Both the position numbers and the translations under genes were made by a program. From positions 11,969 to 75,968 of the forward strand of contig DBFWPL010000019.1 in assembly GCA_048463395.1 (NCBI GenBank): a stretch of 64,000 nucleotides of DNA, in the 5' to 3' direction. Below the pieces are notes generated by a model. That model made no database searches. It was not told where the DNA came from and saw only the letters and a list, made by a program, of their open reading frames with translations. This DNA comes from JAGAJR01 sp048463395 (GTDB lineage: Bacteria; Pseudomonadota; Alphaproteobacteria; RF32; CAG-239). Of this stretch, positions 9,117 to 18,325 are shown one piece after another (within the stretch, counting starts at the first letter, position 1; every line of letters begins with the position of its first letter).

Positions 9117-9590
9117 ATGGAAAATTTAAATAAAAATAGACCACAATTCCTCCCTTTTGTTTGTCTGCTGAAAAAAGCAATAAATGTTATAGATGAAAAG
9201 GACTGTAGGATGTTGTGCGTAAAATTAAAGAACTTCCTGATGATGGCTGTTGTGATGTTCGTGGTTTCTTCAGTTTTATTTGCAACAGATTCATATGCGG
9301 ATAGCGGGGATAACGGATTGTTTTCCGATTTAATCGCCAAGGGAGGAAGTATCTTCTCCGGTATGCGTGAAATTATCTATGCTGTTGCCGGCTTCGGTAT
9401 CTCAGCGGTTGCAATCGGTGGTTTCTTTGGAAACTTAAACTGGAAATGGCTTGTGGCTATAGCCCTTGGTTTGTTTGTCATTGCCACGACCGGCGTGATT
9501 ATTAACTACATGGTTGGTGAACAAACCATTACGGATTCAATGATTACGGATACGTTAATCAGCGGTGACTCAACCGGCATAAAAAAATAA
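9117..9590 (+). CDS. virB2: VirB2/TrbC-like pilin subunit, copy 2
   Basis: A second VirB2-like protein, 157 residues from ATG 9117. The hydrophobic pair with the GNLNWKW turn matches copy 1, including the preceding FGISAVAIGGFF. There are two plausible starts. ATG 9117 has GGGAGG five bases upstream, but it adds about 31 residues before a normal signal peptide. ATG 9210 has AAGGA seven bases upstream and starts exactly at the signal peptide (MLCVKLKNFLMM..., ending near DSYADS). I list the longer form because its ribosome site is stronger; the mature protein would be the same if the signal is still cut. It is probably co-transcribed with its neighbours. Confidence 0.8.
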   Translation: MENLNKNRPQFLPFVCLLKKAINVIDEKDCRMLCVKLKNFLMMAVVMFVVSSVLFATDSYADSGDNGLFSDLIAKGGSIFSGMREIIYAVAGFGISAVAIGGFFGNLNWKWLVAIALGLFVIATTGVIINYMVGEQTITDSMITDTLISGDSTGIKK

Positions 9591-9630
9591 TAAACGACTT
9601 TAAATGTTTAGGACTGATAGGGAGGGTGCT

Positions 9631-12183
9631 ATGTTTAACCTTAAGGAAATGAAAAAAATAGTAGCAGCGGCTGTTGTGTTCTCGGCAATGGCTGTATATG
9701 CCCACCCGTCATTTGCATTGGAAGTAAATTGTGATGGAAAAACCGGACAAGAGCTGAAAAACTGCGAGGAGCTGAAAGCTTTGGCAGAAAAAGGAAATAA
9801 AAATGCCGAGGAAAAGGCAAAAAAAGCAAATGACAAAGCTGTGGAAAAAAATTCTAAGGCCATTACCGAAAAATGGGATTATTTAAATAACTACGATGGT
9901 GGTAAAAAAGATGAGTCCGGCTTCACTGAAGCAGCTAAAAAAGGAGGTACTCTTGGTGAGGATGATAGTGCTGACCGTATAGCAGCGGCTAATAAGAAAA
10001 AGCAGGAAGCCAGTGCAGCCTTGTCAAAGGCCTTGTCTGAGGGGGACACTAAGGGGGCTGAAAGTGCACAACAGGCAATGATTGCTGCGAATAATGATAT
10101 TGCTAATGCCCAAGCTGATGCCAAAAGATATGAAGAGGCTCAAAAAGCTCAAGAAAAGGCAGATAAGGAAAAAGCTAAAGCAGAGGAAGCGGCACGTAAG
10201 GCTCAAGAGAGTGCAGATAAGAAAGTAATTAAAGCTGCGGAAAAAAATGAAAAAAGTGCTAATAAAGACAAAGAAAAAGCTGATAAAGAAGTAAAAAAAT
10301 TACAAGAAAAATGTGAGAAAGATCCGGAAAAATGTGATACTGCCGCATTGCAGGCTGCTTTGGCTAAGCAACAAGCAGCCACTGCAGCAGCTGAAGCGGC
10401 AACCAAACAACGTGAAGATATTGACGGCACAACGGCAGCCCGAGAGCAGGCCGAGAAAGATAAACAAGCTGCCCAAGATGCTGCGGATGGAGCCGGGGCG
10501 AAGGATGGGGATATCTTGGCTGATGCCAATGCTGCCGATAAAGGAGGTATTGCAGAGGCAAATGCAGCTCCGAAAAGATGTGAAGGGGCTACCGGTATTT
10601 TTGAGATTATCGCTTGTAAGGCCATCACGACTTTAGCGGATTTGCGAACAATTCTGTATATCTTTGCCGGTTTCGGTTTGATAGCTTTCGCATGGTCGGC
10701 AATTTTCAATAAAATCAGTTGGAAGCACTTCGCCCAGATTTGTATATCTTTATTCTTACTGTCAATGATGGGAAGTTTTATCGGATATTTTGGGTATAAT
10801 GGAGACTATGAAAGCCTGAAATTTGGGGAATATTTAAAAGATGGTCATGAAAAACCGGATAATACTGTTCATTGTACCCAAAAAGATGATGGTTGTGAGC
10901 TTCCTGAACTTGTGGTAACCGGTAAAGCATCAAAAAAATGGAGTTTGAGTGATTTGAAAAGTTCAATCCAATCCGGTATCAGTGCGGTACAGAAAGCTCA
11001 TAGTGCTTACCAGACGACCAAAGCGACTGTTGAAAACGTAGTTAATAATGCCAAAACGATTGGTAATGCAATTAAAAACGGTGAAGGCGGTTTGGATGGT
11101 ATCCTGAATACAATGACAACCGTAGCCGGAGCAACCGGAAATATTATGAACTCCGGACAATTGTTGGCAAATAATTTGGCAGCAAATGTTGGCGGAATAT
11201 CGGAAGATATTAAGTTGGCAGGTATGAGTGCGGAAGATCGCGAGAGACGTGCAAAAACTCAACAAAGATATGCAGAGCTTAAGGATCAGTGCACAGCCGG
11301 AAAATGTAATGCAGATCAAAAGGCTGAATATGAAAGATTAAAAGACGCTGTTGAAGGCGATGAAAATGGTAAGAAAGGTAGCATCAGCGGAAAAACAGGT
11401 ATTCAAGCCTGGCTTGATAACGACGGTAAAGGTGGTGGTGCAACCATTATGTCCGGTATTAATAAAGTCGGTAATATCACTAATAACGTCAGCAATGCGG
11501 TAACCAACACGGCAAATGCAGCCCAGAATGGTATGTCTATGGGTAACGACATTGGCGGCGGAGCTTTAGGTAATATCTTGGGTGCTGCCATGGGTGCCGC
11601 AACAGGTGTTGGTGAAGGTATCGGTATGATGGGTGACGAAAACTTCAACTTCAAGAGTGAAGCTACAAAACGCGAAGAAAAGGCCGCCGCCGAAGAGGCT
11701 GCTTATAAAGCCAGTGATCAGTATGTTGTGGCTACAAGCAAAGATGGAAAATCTGAAGTTCGTGGCGATGGCAGTACCAGAACCACCTATGAAGATGGTA
11801 CTGTGGTCGTAACCTCTAAAGATGGTACCAAAACGGCAACCACTAAAAATGGTTCAGTAGTTGTTCAAAATACAGATGGTACTAAAGTTGTAACTAACTC
11901 TAACGGTACGGTAACAACCTATAATAAAGACGGTAAGGCGATTAAGGTTAATAACAGCAAGACCAAAGTAACACAGGGTGGCACAGCATCCATTAACGAA
12001 ATGGTTAAAAATACTCAAGAAAAAGAGGCCTGTGAGAAAAAGGGCGGTACATATGATGTCAAAACGAAAAAATGTACAACTCCTGAAGACGAGTGTAAAG
12101 CTAAGGGTGGCACATATGATAGTAAGACCAAAAAATGTAACATGCCGGAAGCAAAGCCGGAAGCAAAACCGGACGCCAAATAA
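9631..12183 (+). CDS. Giant VirB2-like fusion protein with coiled-coil and repeat regions
   Basis: An 850-residue exported protein. In order it has a signal peptide (ending near PSFA), an Ala/Lys/Glu-rich coiled-coil region (about 40-310), a VirB2-like hydrophobic pair (about 331-390, with FGLIAFAWSAIF and a KISWK turn as in copies 1 and 2), an Asn/Gly/Ala-rich region, a run of DGT/NGT-type beta repeats (about 715-775), and two Cys-containing repeats of the form KGGTYDxKTKKC before a Pro/Lys/Glu tail. ATG 9631 has GGGAGGG closely upstream and fits the signal peptide. A pilin-like core inside so large a protein is unusual; it could be a pilus-tip or base adaptor, or an adhesin. The role is unknown and a terminator follows. 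Confidence 0.75.
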   Translation: MFNLKEMKKIVAAAVVFSAMAVYAHPSFALEVNCDGKTGQELKNCEELKALAEKGNKNAEEKAKKANDKAVEKNSKAITEKWDYLNNYDGGKKDESGFTEAAKKGGTLGEDDSADRIAAANKKKQEASAALSKALSEGDTKGAESAQQAMIAANNDIANAQADAKRYEEAQKAQEKADKEKAKAEEAARKAQESADKKVIKAAEKNEKSANKDKEKADKEVKKLQEKCEKDPEKCDTAALQAALAKQQAATAAAEAATKQREDIDGTTAAREQAEKDKQAAQDAADGAGAKDGDILADANAADKGGIAEANAAPKRCEGATGIFEIIACKAITTLADLRTILYIFAGFGLIAFAWSAIFNKISWKHFAQICISLFLLSMMGSFIGYFGYNGDYESLKFGEYLKDGHEKPDNTVHCTQKDDGCELPELVVTGKASKKWSLSDLKSSIQSGISAVQKAHSAYQTTKATVENVVNNAKTIGNAIKNGEGGLDGILNTMTTVAGATGNIMNSGQLLANNLAANVGGISEDIKLAGMSAEDRERRAKTQQRYAELKDQCTAGKCNADQKAEYERLKDAVEGDENGKKGSISGKTGIQAWLDNDGKGGGATIMSGINKVGNITNNVSNAVTNTANAAQNGMSMGNDIGGGALGNILGAAMGAATGVGEGIGMMGDENFNFKSEATKREEKAAAEEAAYKASDQYVVATSKDGKSEVRGDGSTRTTYEDGTVVVTSKDGTKTATTKNGSVVVQNTDGTKVVTNSNGTVTTYNKDGKAIKVNNSKTKVTQGGTASINEMVKNTQEKEACEKKGGTYDVKTKKCTTPEDECKAKGGTYDSKTKKCNMPEAKPEAKPDAK

Positions 12184-12222
12184 AGTAATGGTTGGCTAAT
12201 CCTCTTTAACCACTCATTAACC

Positions 12223-12264
12223 AAAACAGAGTATACTTTACAATAAGGTATACTCTGTTTTTTT
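12223..12264 (+). terminator. Rho-independent terminator after the VirB2-like genes
   Basis: AACAGAGTATAC pairs with GTATACTCTGTT around an 11-base loop, then a T run follows. It separates the three pilin-like genes from virB3 and would let pilin messages be made in excess. Confidence 0.85.
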
Positions 12265-12296
12265 GTATGCGGAAAGTGAATAAAATATGCTTTCCC

Positions 12297-12325
12297 TTGC
12301 ATATAAAAAACAACTGCCATAGAAT
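12297..12325 (+). promoter_or_regulatory. Sigma-70-like promoter ahead of virB3-virB4
   Basis: TTGCAT (12297-12302) and TAGAAT (12320-12325) with a 17-base spacer, placed after the terminator and 27 bases before the virB3 start. It gives the downstream T4SS genes their own start of transcription. Pattern-based. Confidence 0.6.
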
Positions 12326-12352
12326 CAAAATGAACATAAAGGGATTGGGCGT

Positions 12353-12643
12353 ATGAGAGAAATGATATTAAAAGCCGTGGCTAATCCTCCGAAGATATTA
12401 TGGGGGCCGTTTCTGCCTGTGCTTATGAATCTCGGTGTTCAGTTTCCGATTATGTTTATGTTTATTGGTGTTATGGATGTCAACCCGATTGTGTTTTTGA
12501 TAAGTATTGTCTTGGGGCATGTGGCCGCGGTGGCTTTAGGCGTTCGCGATCCTCACATCTCCACCATGATTCAGGCATACGGACAAACGCACAAAACAAC
12601 TACTAACCTCTATAAAGAAAAGGGGAATAAATTTGCACCCTGA
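12353..12643 (+). CDS. virB3: VirB3-like inner-membrane protein
   Basis: A 96-residue protein with two adjacent hydrophobic helices (about 20-45 and 47-62), then a short cytoplasmic tail with RDPHISTM. This is the size, topology and position (directly before VirB4) of the VirB3 family, which associates with the VirB4 ATPase at the inner membrane. The conserved arginine-containing RDPH segment after the second helix is typical of the family. AAAGGG lies a few bases before the ATG. The end overlaps the virB4 start by 11 bases, so the two are probably coupled in translation. Confidence 0.82.
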   Translation: MREMILKAVANPPKILWGPFLPVLMNLGVQFPIMFMFIGVMDVNPIVFLISIVLGHVAAVALGVRDPHISTMIQAYGQTHKTTTNLYKEKGNKFAP

Positions 12644-15065
12644 TTTTGACTTTTTCAGTACGTTTGTACAAGGTTTGAGTAATATTGAAGTTGCTGTTGC
12701 CGTCATTGGTTTCGTTTCTGCGGCAGCTTTTGCCGGCTTGTGGGCAACCAAACTCGGAAGCTTGATTCTGCCCCAACCGCATGAGTCTCGAGTTGCAGAC
12801 TTTTTGCCGTTTAACAAACTGATGTCTGACGGAATTACAATTCGGTGCTATAACAACTCTTTTGCCCGTGTTTTCAAAGTGGAAGGGGTGGACTTATCCT
12901 TTGTAACCGATGAAAAGAACCTGTCTATGATGGAAGCTCGCAAGTCGTGGATTGACGGGATGTCTGACTTGCAGGTTGTCTGTCGGGTGATTACTCTGAG
13001 AGAGCGTATCCCTTTGGAAGAGGCAGAGGGGGATTTCAACAATCAATTGCTGGAGCAAATTTCCGAAACTTGGAAAAATAATCTGGACAGGGTTTACAGC
13101 AATCAACACTACATTATTCTCAGTGTGGCCGACCGTCCGGAAGCTTTGAAAGATTTGAACTATGCTTCTCAGGCTCTGTTGGCGACTTTGAATGATTACG
13201 GCGTGAAACCGATGTATGAGACGGAAGACAGCCCGGCCTCCGACAGTCCGCTCAGTGTTTTCAGTAAAATCTGCAGTCCGATTTCCAAACCGGCTCCCAA
13301 AGTCCGCGGGGCTGAAGGCTTCCACATGAATCAACTGTTGACTTCGGATCATATCCATTTTACCGGCGAGAAGGGAATTATCCGCTTTTTCTCCGGCGAA
13401 CGGGAAAAATTGGCGATTGCCATGGGTATTCGTTCTTCTGGAGATTATATGGACGAGGGGATGATTGCCTCGTTGCTGTCCATTGACTGTGAATTAACGC
13501 TTTTACACAATGTTAAGCCGATTTTCAAGCCTTATGCCCGAGGTTTGCTGATGCAGCAACAGAGAATGGCGGCAATGACCAGCTTTTCTCCGGATGTAAT
13601 TAACCAATACAGCGAAGCTCTGCAGGCAATTGAAGACAGTGATGCTGATTATCAGGCTTTGACTGAATATTCCATGACCATAATTATTCGCGGCGACAGT
13701 ACGGAAGAAATTGAATTTGGCGAAGGCGAGGTTCAAAGAATTTGCCGCTTGTTCAGTGTAACGCCGGTGCGTGAAGGCTGGGTGGCTCAGGCGGCGTTCT
13801 TTAACCAGTTTCCGACATATGAAACTTATCCGAGAACATATCGCTACTTGTCCAGAGTAGTCGCAATGGCAATTTCCTTTGACAAACCGTCGGAAGGTTT
13901 TTCCAAATCAGACTGGGGACCGGGAGCAATTTCCGTGTTCCGTACGACATCCGGTTCTGCTTATCGTTTCCAATTCCACGTGTCTTCCGAAGATGCTGCA
14001 GTCGCCCACTGTTGTATTATCGGTCCGACCGGACAAGGTAAAACAACATTGCTGACATTCTTGGCCGGACAGGCAATGCGGCACCCTGATTTGAAAGTGT
14101 TCTTCTTCGACCGCCACCGTGGTGCGGAAATCTTTACTCGTGCGGTCGGCGGGGCTTATGTCGGTTTTGACGGTGATGAGAAAAACGTCTCCCTAAACCC
14201 GTTTGACTGTGAAACAAACGCCAATAACAAAGCGTTTCTCCGCCGTTGGCTGAAAGCGATTACCATGGTCGACGATGCGTTGTCCGAAAAAGAAATCGGT
14301 CGTGCGGTAACAACGGCGTTTGACTACCTGAAACCGGAAGAACGTATTTTGAGAAATTTGTATAAGAGTTGTTTCTCCCCGACCGGAAATATGCGTCGTG
14401 AATTGTTCCGCTGGGTTAATCCGGATCAGTACGGTAATATTTTTAATGCCGAGAACGATAGCTTGGATTTGCGTTCAAAACGTTTTATGGCCTTTGACTT
14501 CACCCATATTTTTGAAGATGAAACCCTTGCTCCGGCGGTAATCAGCTACATCATGCACAGAATCATGTCTGAAACCGGCGACAGCGGTGTTCCGTCTCTG
14601 ATTATGATCGATGAGACCGCACCGATGTTAAAGCACCCGATGTTTAGAGATTACTTTATCATCGGTTTACAAGAAGGTCGTAAAAAACGCCAAGCATATC
14701 TTTGTGCGTTCCAACAGCCGAATATTATTGATAAACTGGGCGTCGGCGAGGTTATCCGCGGTCAGTGTCAGACGGTTTTGTTCTTTAGAAACCCGCAGGC
14801 CATGCCGGAAGATTACGCTAACTGGAACCTGACACAAAGGGAAATTGATTTTATTTTCGGTAAAAGTTACCGTGATTTTCCTTACGCTATTCTGCTTTCG
14901 CGTCCGGCAACCGGAGAGTCGGTGATTTTGGATGTGGATTTAAGCGGTTTGGGCCCATATTTGAAATTATACAATTCCGGCCGTAAGAATGTGTTGTTGG
15001 TGGAAGAGCTGATTAAGGAATACGGAGAGAACAACTTTGTTACAAAATATTTAAATATTGCGTAA
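12633..15065 (+). CDS. virB4: VirB4-family T4SS ATPase
   Basis: An 810-residue VirB4/TrbE ATPase, the most conserved T4SS component, which drives pilus biogenesis and substrate transfer from the cytoplasmic face. Visible features are an N-terminal hydrophobic segment (about 20-45), the CagE/TrbE/VirB N domain, Walker A GPTGQGKTT (about residue 466), Walker B SLIMIDETAP (about 655) and a FQQPN motif further on. It starts at TTG with GGGG eight bases upstream; no closer ATG fits the overlap with virB3. The length is normal for the family and all key motifs are intact. A gap of about 80 bases follows before the VirB5-position genes. Confidence 0.95.
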   Translation: MHPDFDFFSTFVQGLSNIEVAVAVIGFVSAAAFAGLWATKLGSLILPQPHESRVADFLPFNKLMSDGITIRCYNNSFARVFKVEGVDLSFVTDEKNLSMMEARKSWIDGMSDLQVVCRVITLRERIPLEEAEGDFNNQLLEQISETWKNNLDRVYSNQHYIILSVADRPEALKDLNYASQALLATLNDYGVKPMYETEDSPASDSPLSVFSKICSPISKPAPKVRGAEGFHMNQLLTSDHIHFTGEKGIIRFFSGEREKLAIAMGIRSSGDYMDEGMIASLLSIDCELTLLHNVKPIFKPYARGLLMQQQRMAAMTSFSPDVINQYSEALQAIEDSDADYQALTEYSMTIIIRGDSTEEIEFGEGEVQRICRLFSVTPVREGWVAQAAFFNQFPTYETYPRTYRYLSRVVAMAISFDKPSEGFSKSDWGPGAISVFRTTSGSAYRFQFHVSSEDAAVAHCCIIGPTGQGKTTLLTFLAGQAMRHPDLKVFFFDRHRGAEIFTRAVGGAYVGFDGDEKNVSLNPFDCETNANNKAFLRRWLKAITMVDDALSEKEIGRAVTTAFDYLKPEERILRNLYKSCFSPTGNMRRELFRWVNPDQYGNIFNAENDSLDLRSKRFMAFDFTHIFEDETLAPAVISYIMHRIMSETGDSGVPSLIMIDETAPMLKHPMFRDYFIIGLQEGRKKRQAYLCAFQQPNIIDKLGVGEVIRGQCQTVLFFRNPQAMPEDYANWNLTQREIDFIFGKSYRDFPYAILLSRPATGESVILDVDLSGLGPYLKLYNSGRKNVLLVEELIKEYGENNFVTKYLNIA

Positions 15066-15142
15066 TAAGGATAATTGCCATTTATAAATGAGTGATTTTT
15101 TGCTATCATAGAAGTAACGGCAAAAGTCAGGTGGAGGTCAAA

Positions 15143-17521
15143 ATGGAAAAGAATAAAAGTAAGAATCTGCTGGCCCTCTTAGGGGGTGTTTTGCTGATGT
15201 CGTTTCCTTTGAAGGCACAGGCACAATGGCCGACGGTTGATATTGCCGCTATTAAACAGGCGATTACCTCTAATATTGAATTGGTAAAACAATCCAAAAT
15301 CGTAACAGATGCCACGTCTCTGGCCGGAAAGATCAATTCCGGTATTGGCGATGCTAAAGCCAGTATGTCCAAATATGCCGGAGATAATTTGGAAAAAGCC
15401 AAAGAAAAAGCCGAAAAAGTCAAAAAAGAAAAAGAACGCCTTGATAAAATGAAAGAAAAATATGACAAGGCCAAAGAATATGCTGAAAAGAAAAAGAAAG
15501 AATTGGAAGAAGCCAAAGCATGGGCTGAAGAAAAGAAAAACCAGGCGACGGCAATGAAAGACGAGGCCATGAGTTATAAAGATATGGCCAAGGATGGTTT
15601 GGATACGGCTAAAAGCATGGCATCCGATGCTAAAAATATGGCAGCCGATGCTGCAAGTATGGCCGGAGATTTAAAAAGTGCTGCCGGAGCCCAATTGGGA
15701 ACCGTCAAAAATCAGGCTGGTATGGATGTTGCCGAACCTGTCATAGATAATGATATTTATGACCAGCTTCAAATTACTTCGGACGACAAAGTTTATGGCG
15801 ATGATGATTATGGCATGGCAAACCTTGATCCTGAGCTTCAGGGACAAATTAACCAACAAATTGTCGATAAGTTTATGGAAGATATTAACGGTGCCGAAAG
15901 CGAACGAGATGCAGCATTGGCAAAACTTGAAGAGCTTCGTGCCAATGGCGGAGATACTGCCGCCGCAGAACAAGCTTTGGCTGAAGCAGAAAACCGCTTA
16001 AGAGACATGAAGCAAGGATATCAACAGGTTTTGGATGACAAAGGCATAGAACTCCCGAACGGAGAGAGATTCTTCACCAAAGAAGGCGGTATGGCTAACC
16101 AGAATGCATATGAGGAAATGGCTCGTGCCGCTGCCGCCAATAACAGTGGTGTGGATATGGAGGCCATGATACAGGATGAATACGAAAAAGCTGCCCGAGC
16201 AGCAGGAAGTACGGGAGTTTCCGCTGATTTCAAAGTAGATAAAAAGGCTGCGGTTGAAAAAGTCGGAGATGTTGCTGCGGTTAAAGCCGTGGCTGAGGTA
16301 AACGATTCCGCCAAGGCAGCCGTTGCCGAAAGCTCGAAAGCTCTGAATAAAAGTGCGATAAGCTTAAATAAAGCAGCTGTGGCATCTCCGGCATTGTCAA
16401 AAGCAGCAGTTTCTGCACCGATGACTTTGGAGAAAAAGACAGCCCCGAGTGTTAACAAAGCGGGACAGCCGAAGGTTTCGGGAAGAAAAGCCTTTCAAAA
16501 ACGTTCGGATATCGGATTGGAAAGCAAAAATAAATTTGTCAGCCGCTCTTTTTCCGAAACGCTCAGTTTTGCTGATGTAGAAGTCGGAATGACAGATAAT
16601 ACGTTTGACGGGGAGTTTGCGGCATCTGAAAGTTTTTTTAATTATTGCGGTTTCAGTGCCAAGGATGCGAATTCGGACAATATAACAGATTGTCAGAAAA
16701 AGCTCCTTGAAGCCGCAGAAAGTGAAAATCAACAGGATGCTGCAGATGCTCAGGCAGTGATTGAGTCAGTCAGTTCGGAAACTGTCGTCGGCATGGCGGC
16801 CAAAGGGATGAAAAATCGTAAGGACGTTGCCGGAAATGATGAAAAACAGGATAAATTGAATGAAACCGCTGGAAATTCTGACAACAACAGAGATGATATA
16901 TCGGCATTGGTGATGAATGACAAGGAACTTCAGGTTCTGGGGGACGGATTATTAGATGTTTATGCTTCAAAGCTGTTGTTGGACAGCTTTTCAAGTTTAC
17001 CATTTGTAAAAGTAATTGATACGGAAGAAGTGATTCCTGATCCGGAACATGATATGGTTGATGCAACTTTTGACGGTAAGTTTGCCGGAGCTCCGGCAAT
17101 GTATGATCTTTGCGAATTTAGTGCCAAGGATGTTACGGAAGACAGCAGCGAGGTAACCAGTTGTATGGAGAAACTTGTTCAGGATAAAAATAATCCGGAT
17201 ATGAAGATTGCGACCGAGGGTTTGGAAAATTACAATAAAGTCAGAGGGGGAACCAGTATAGGAATGGTTCCGATTGCATTAGATGCAATTAAAGAAGTGG
17301 CGTATAATGATGAAACAATTGAAAAGATTGAAGAAGAAGCCGGTGATGCAAACAATATGACTGCGGATGTTGGAGCATTGACTCTTTCTAATAAAGAAAT
17401 TTTAGTAAAATTTAACAAAATGTTGGACATTTTTTCGGCCCAGTTACTTCTTGATTCTATTTCAAATATGGAAAGTGTCAATGCCGAAGCTCTTCCTTCA
17501 GAAGCGGGAGAACAGGGATGA
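15143..17521 (+). CDS. Exported coiled-coil protein with duplicated C-terminal domain (VirB5 position)
   Basis: A 792-residue protein starting at ATG 15143 (GGAGG five bases upstream). The signal peptide ends at QAQ, and the mature start QWPTVD resembles VirB5 proteins. It then has a Lys/Glu/Ala coiled coil (about 80-175), a second coiled region, the motif QDEYEKAAR followed by DKKAAV (about 340-370), an Ala/Lys-rich stretch, SGRKAF, and two copies of a roughly 145-residue domain (about 478-620 and 632-780). Each copy has TFDGxFA, a Cys near its start, a second Cys, and a final LLDS helix. VirB5 is a minor pilus-tip component; the position after virB4 supports an enlarged VirB5-like role, but homology is only suggestive. 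Confidence 0.6.
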   Translation: MEKNKSKNLLALLGGVLLMSFPLKAQAQWPTVDIAAIKQAITSNIELVKQSKIVTDATSLAGKINSGIGDAKASMSKYAGDNLEKAKEKAEKVKKEKERLDKMKEKYDKAKEYAEKKKKELEEAKAWAEEKKNQATAMKDEAMSYKDMAKDGLDTAKSMASDAKNMAADAASMAGDLKSAAGAQLGTVKNQAGMDVAEPVIDNDIYDQLQITSDDKVYGDDDYGMANLDPELQGQINQQIVDKFMEDINGAESERDAALAKLEELRANGGDTAAAEQALAEAENRLRDMKQGYQQVLDDKGIELPNGERFFTKEGGMANQNAYEEMARAAAANNSGVDMEAMIQDEYEKAARAAGSTGVSADFKVDKKAAVEKVGDVAAVKAVAEVNDSAKAAVAESSKALNKSAISLNKAAVASPALSKAAVSAPMTLEKKTAPSVNKAGQPKVSGRKAFQKRSDIGLESKNKFVSRSFSETLSFADVEVGMTDNTFDGEFAASESFFNYCGFSAKDANSDNITDCQKKLLEAAESENQQDAADAQAVIESVSSETVVGMAAKGMKNRKDVAGNDEKQDKLNETAGNSDNNRDDISALVMNDKELQVLGDGLLDVYASKLLLDSFSSLPFVKVIDTEEVIPDPEHDMVDATFDGKFAGAPAMYDLCEFSAKDVTEDSSEVTSCMEKLVQDKNNPDMKIATEGLENYNKVRGGTSIGMVPIALDAIKEVAYNDETIEKIEEEAGDANNMTADVGALTLSNKEILVKFNKMLDIFSAQLLLDSISNMESVNAEALPSEAGEQG

Positions 17522-18315
17522 TGAAAAAAAATGTATTAATTCTCTTTTTCCTGTCCGTAATCAGCTTTTTCGAAACCAAAAACGCTGTCGCTGATATTGA
17601 GGCAGCTCAGGCTGTTTATGGTAATGTTGAAACAGGTGTAAAAGAAGCCACGGCAATTAAGGATGAATTGGGAAAAATACAGGAAGATATGCGTTCGGCA
17701 ATGGAGGGGATTGCCGGACCGATAAAACAAGCCGTGGCAACAGGTATGGATGCGGCCGCTCAAGCCAAATCTGCGGCGGCTCAGGCTCAGTCCATGACTT
17801 CCGATCCGACCGGAACGGCAATGTCTGCTGTAGACGGAGGTTTGTCTTTGCCGTCTCTTAATCTTAAGCAGCCGAGCTTTTTAAAAGATGTGGATGATCA
17901 GGAAGAAACCTCCAAAGCAATTGTTGCCAATTATATGCTTCAAAGAGGAGCTTCCGTGGACGGAAAGCTGGATACCAATCAGGCCATGCAACTCCAGAAT
18001 GAAAAACTGATGGTTATTCAGCGAGATAATTTTGCCAAATTATATTCTTCGGCATTTACCATCCGAACCAACATGGCAAAGGAACGTCTGGCGGAAAAGA
18101 AAGATGTTCTCGGAGAATGTTCCAAAGAAAGCGATGGCAATTCCAATACCCGGTGTGTAAAATTGGCAATCAGAGAAAAGGCCGATACGACGGCTCGTCG
18201 CATGGGTCGTATTCTGGGGTTGGAATTGGCAATTTTCGAGTTGGAAATTACTCAGCAGGCCGGAGTTTATCAAAAACAGGCTGATGAAGATGATGGCGAT
18301 GAGAAAGAAGAATAA
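17518..18315 (+). CDS. VirB5-like exported protein
   Basis: A 265-residue protein with a signal peptide (about 1-25, ending NAVA), a helical Ala/Gln-rich N-terminal half and a helical C-terminal half holding a Cys pair (about 201 and 213) before an amphipathic run. VirB5-family proteins are about 220-240 residues, largely helical and exported, so the size and fold type agree. Of the three proteins in this position it is the closest to normal VirB5 length. Its ATG overlaps the stop of the preceding gene (ATGATGA), so translation is probably coupled. The function is inferred from position and composition, with no diagnostic motif. Confidence 0.55.
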   Translation: MMKKNVLILFFLSVISFFETKNAVADIEAAQAVYGNVETGVKEATAIKDELGKIQEDMRSAMEGIAGPIKQAVATGMDAAAQAKSAAAQAQSMTSDPTGTAMSAVDGGLSLPSLNLKQPSFLKDVDDQEETSKAIVANYMLQRGASVDGKLDTNQAMQLQNEKLMVIQRDNFAKLYSSAFTIRTNMAKERLAEKKDVLGECSKESDGNSNTRCVKLAIREKADTTARRMGRILGLELAIFELEITQQAGVYQKQADEDDGDEKEE

Positions 18316-18325
18316 GGGGGCTGGC

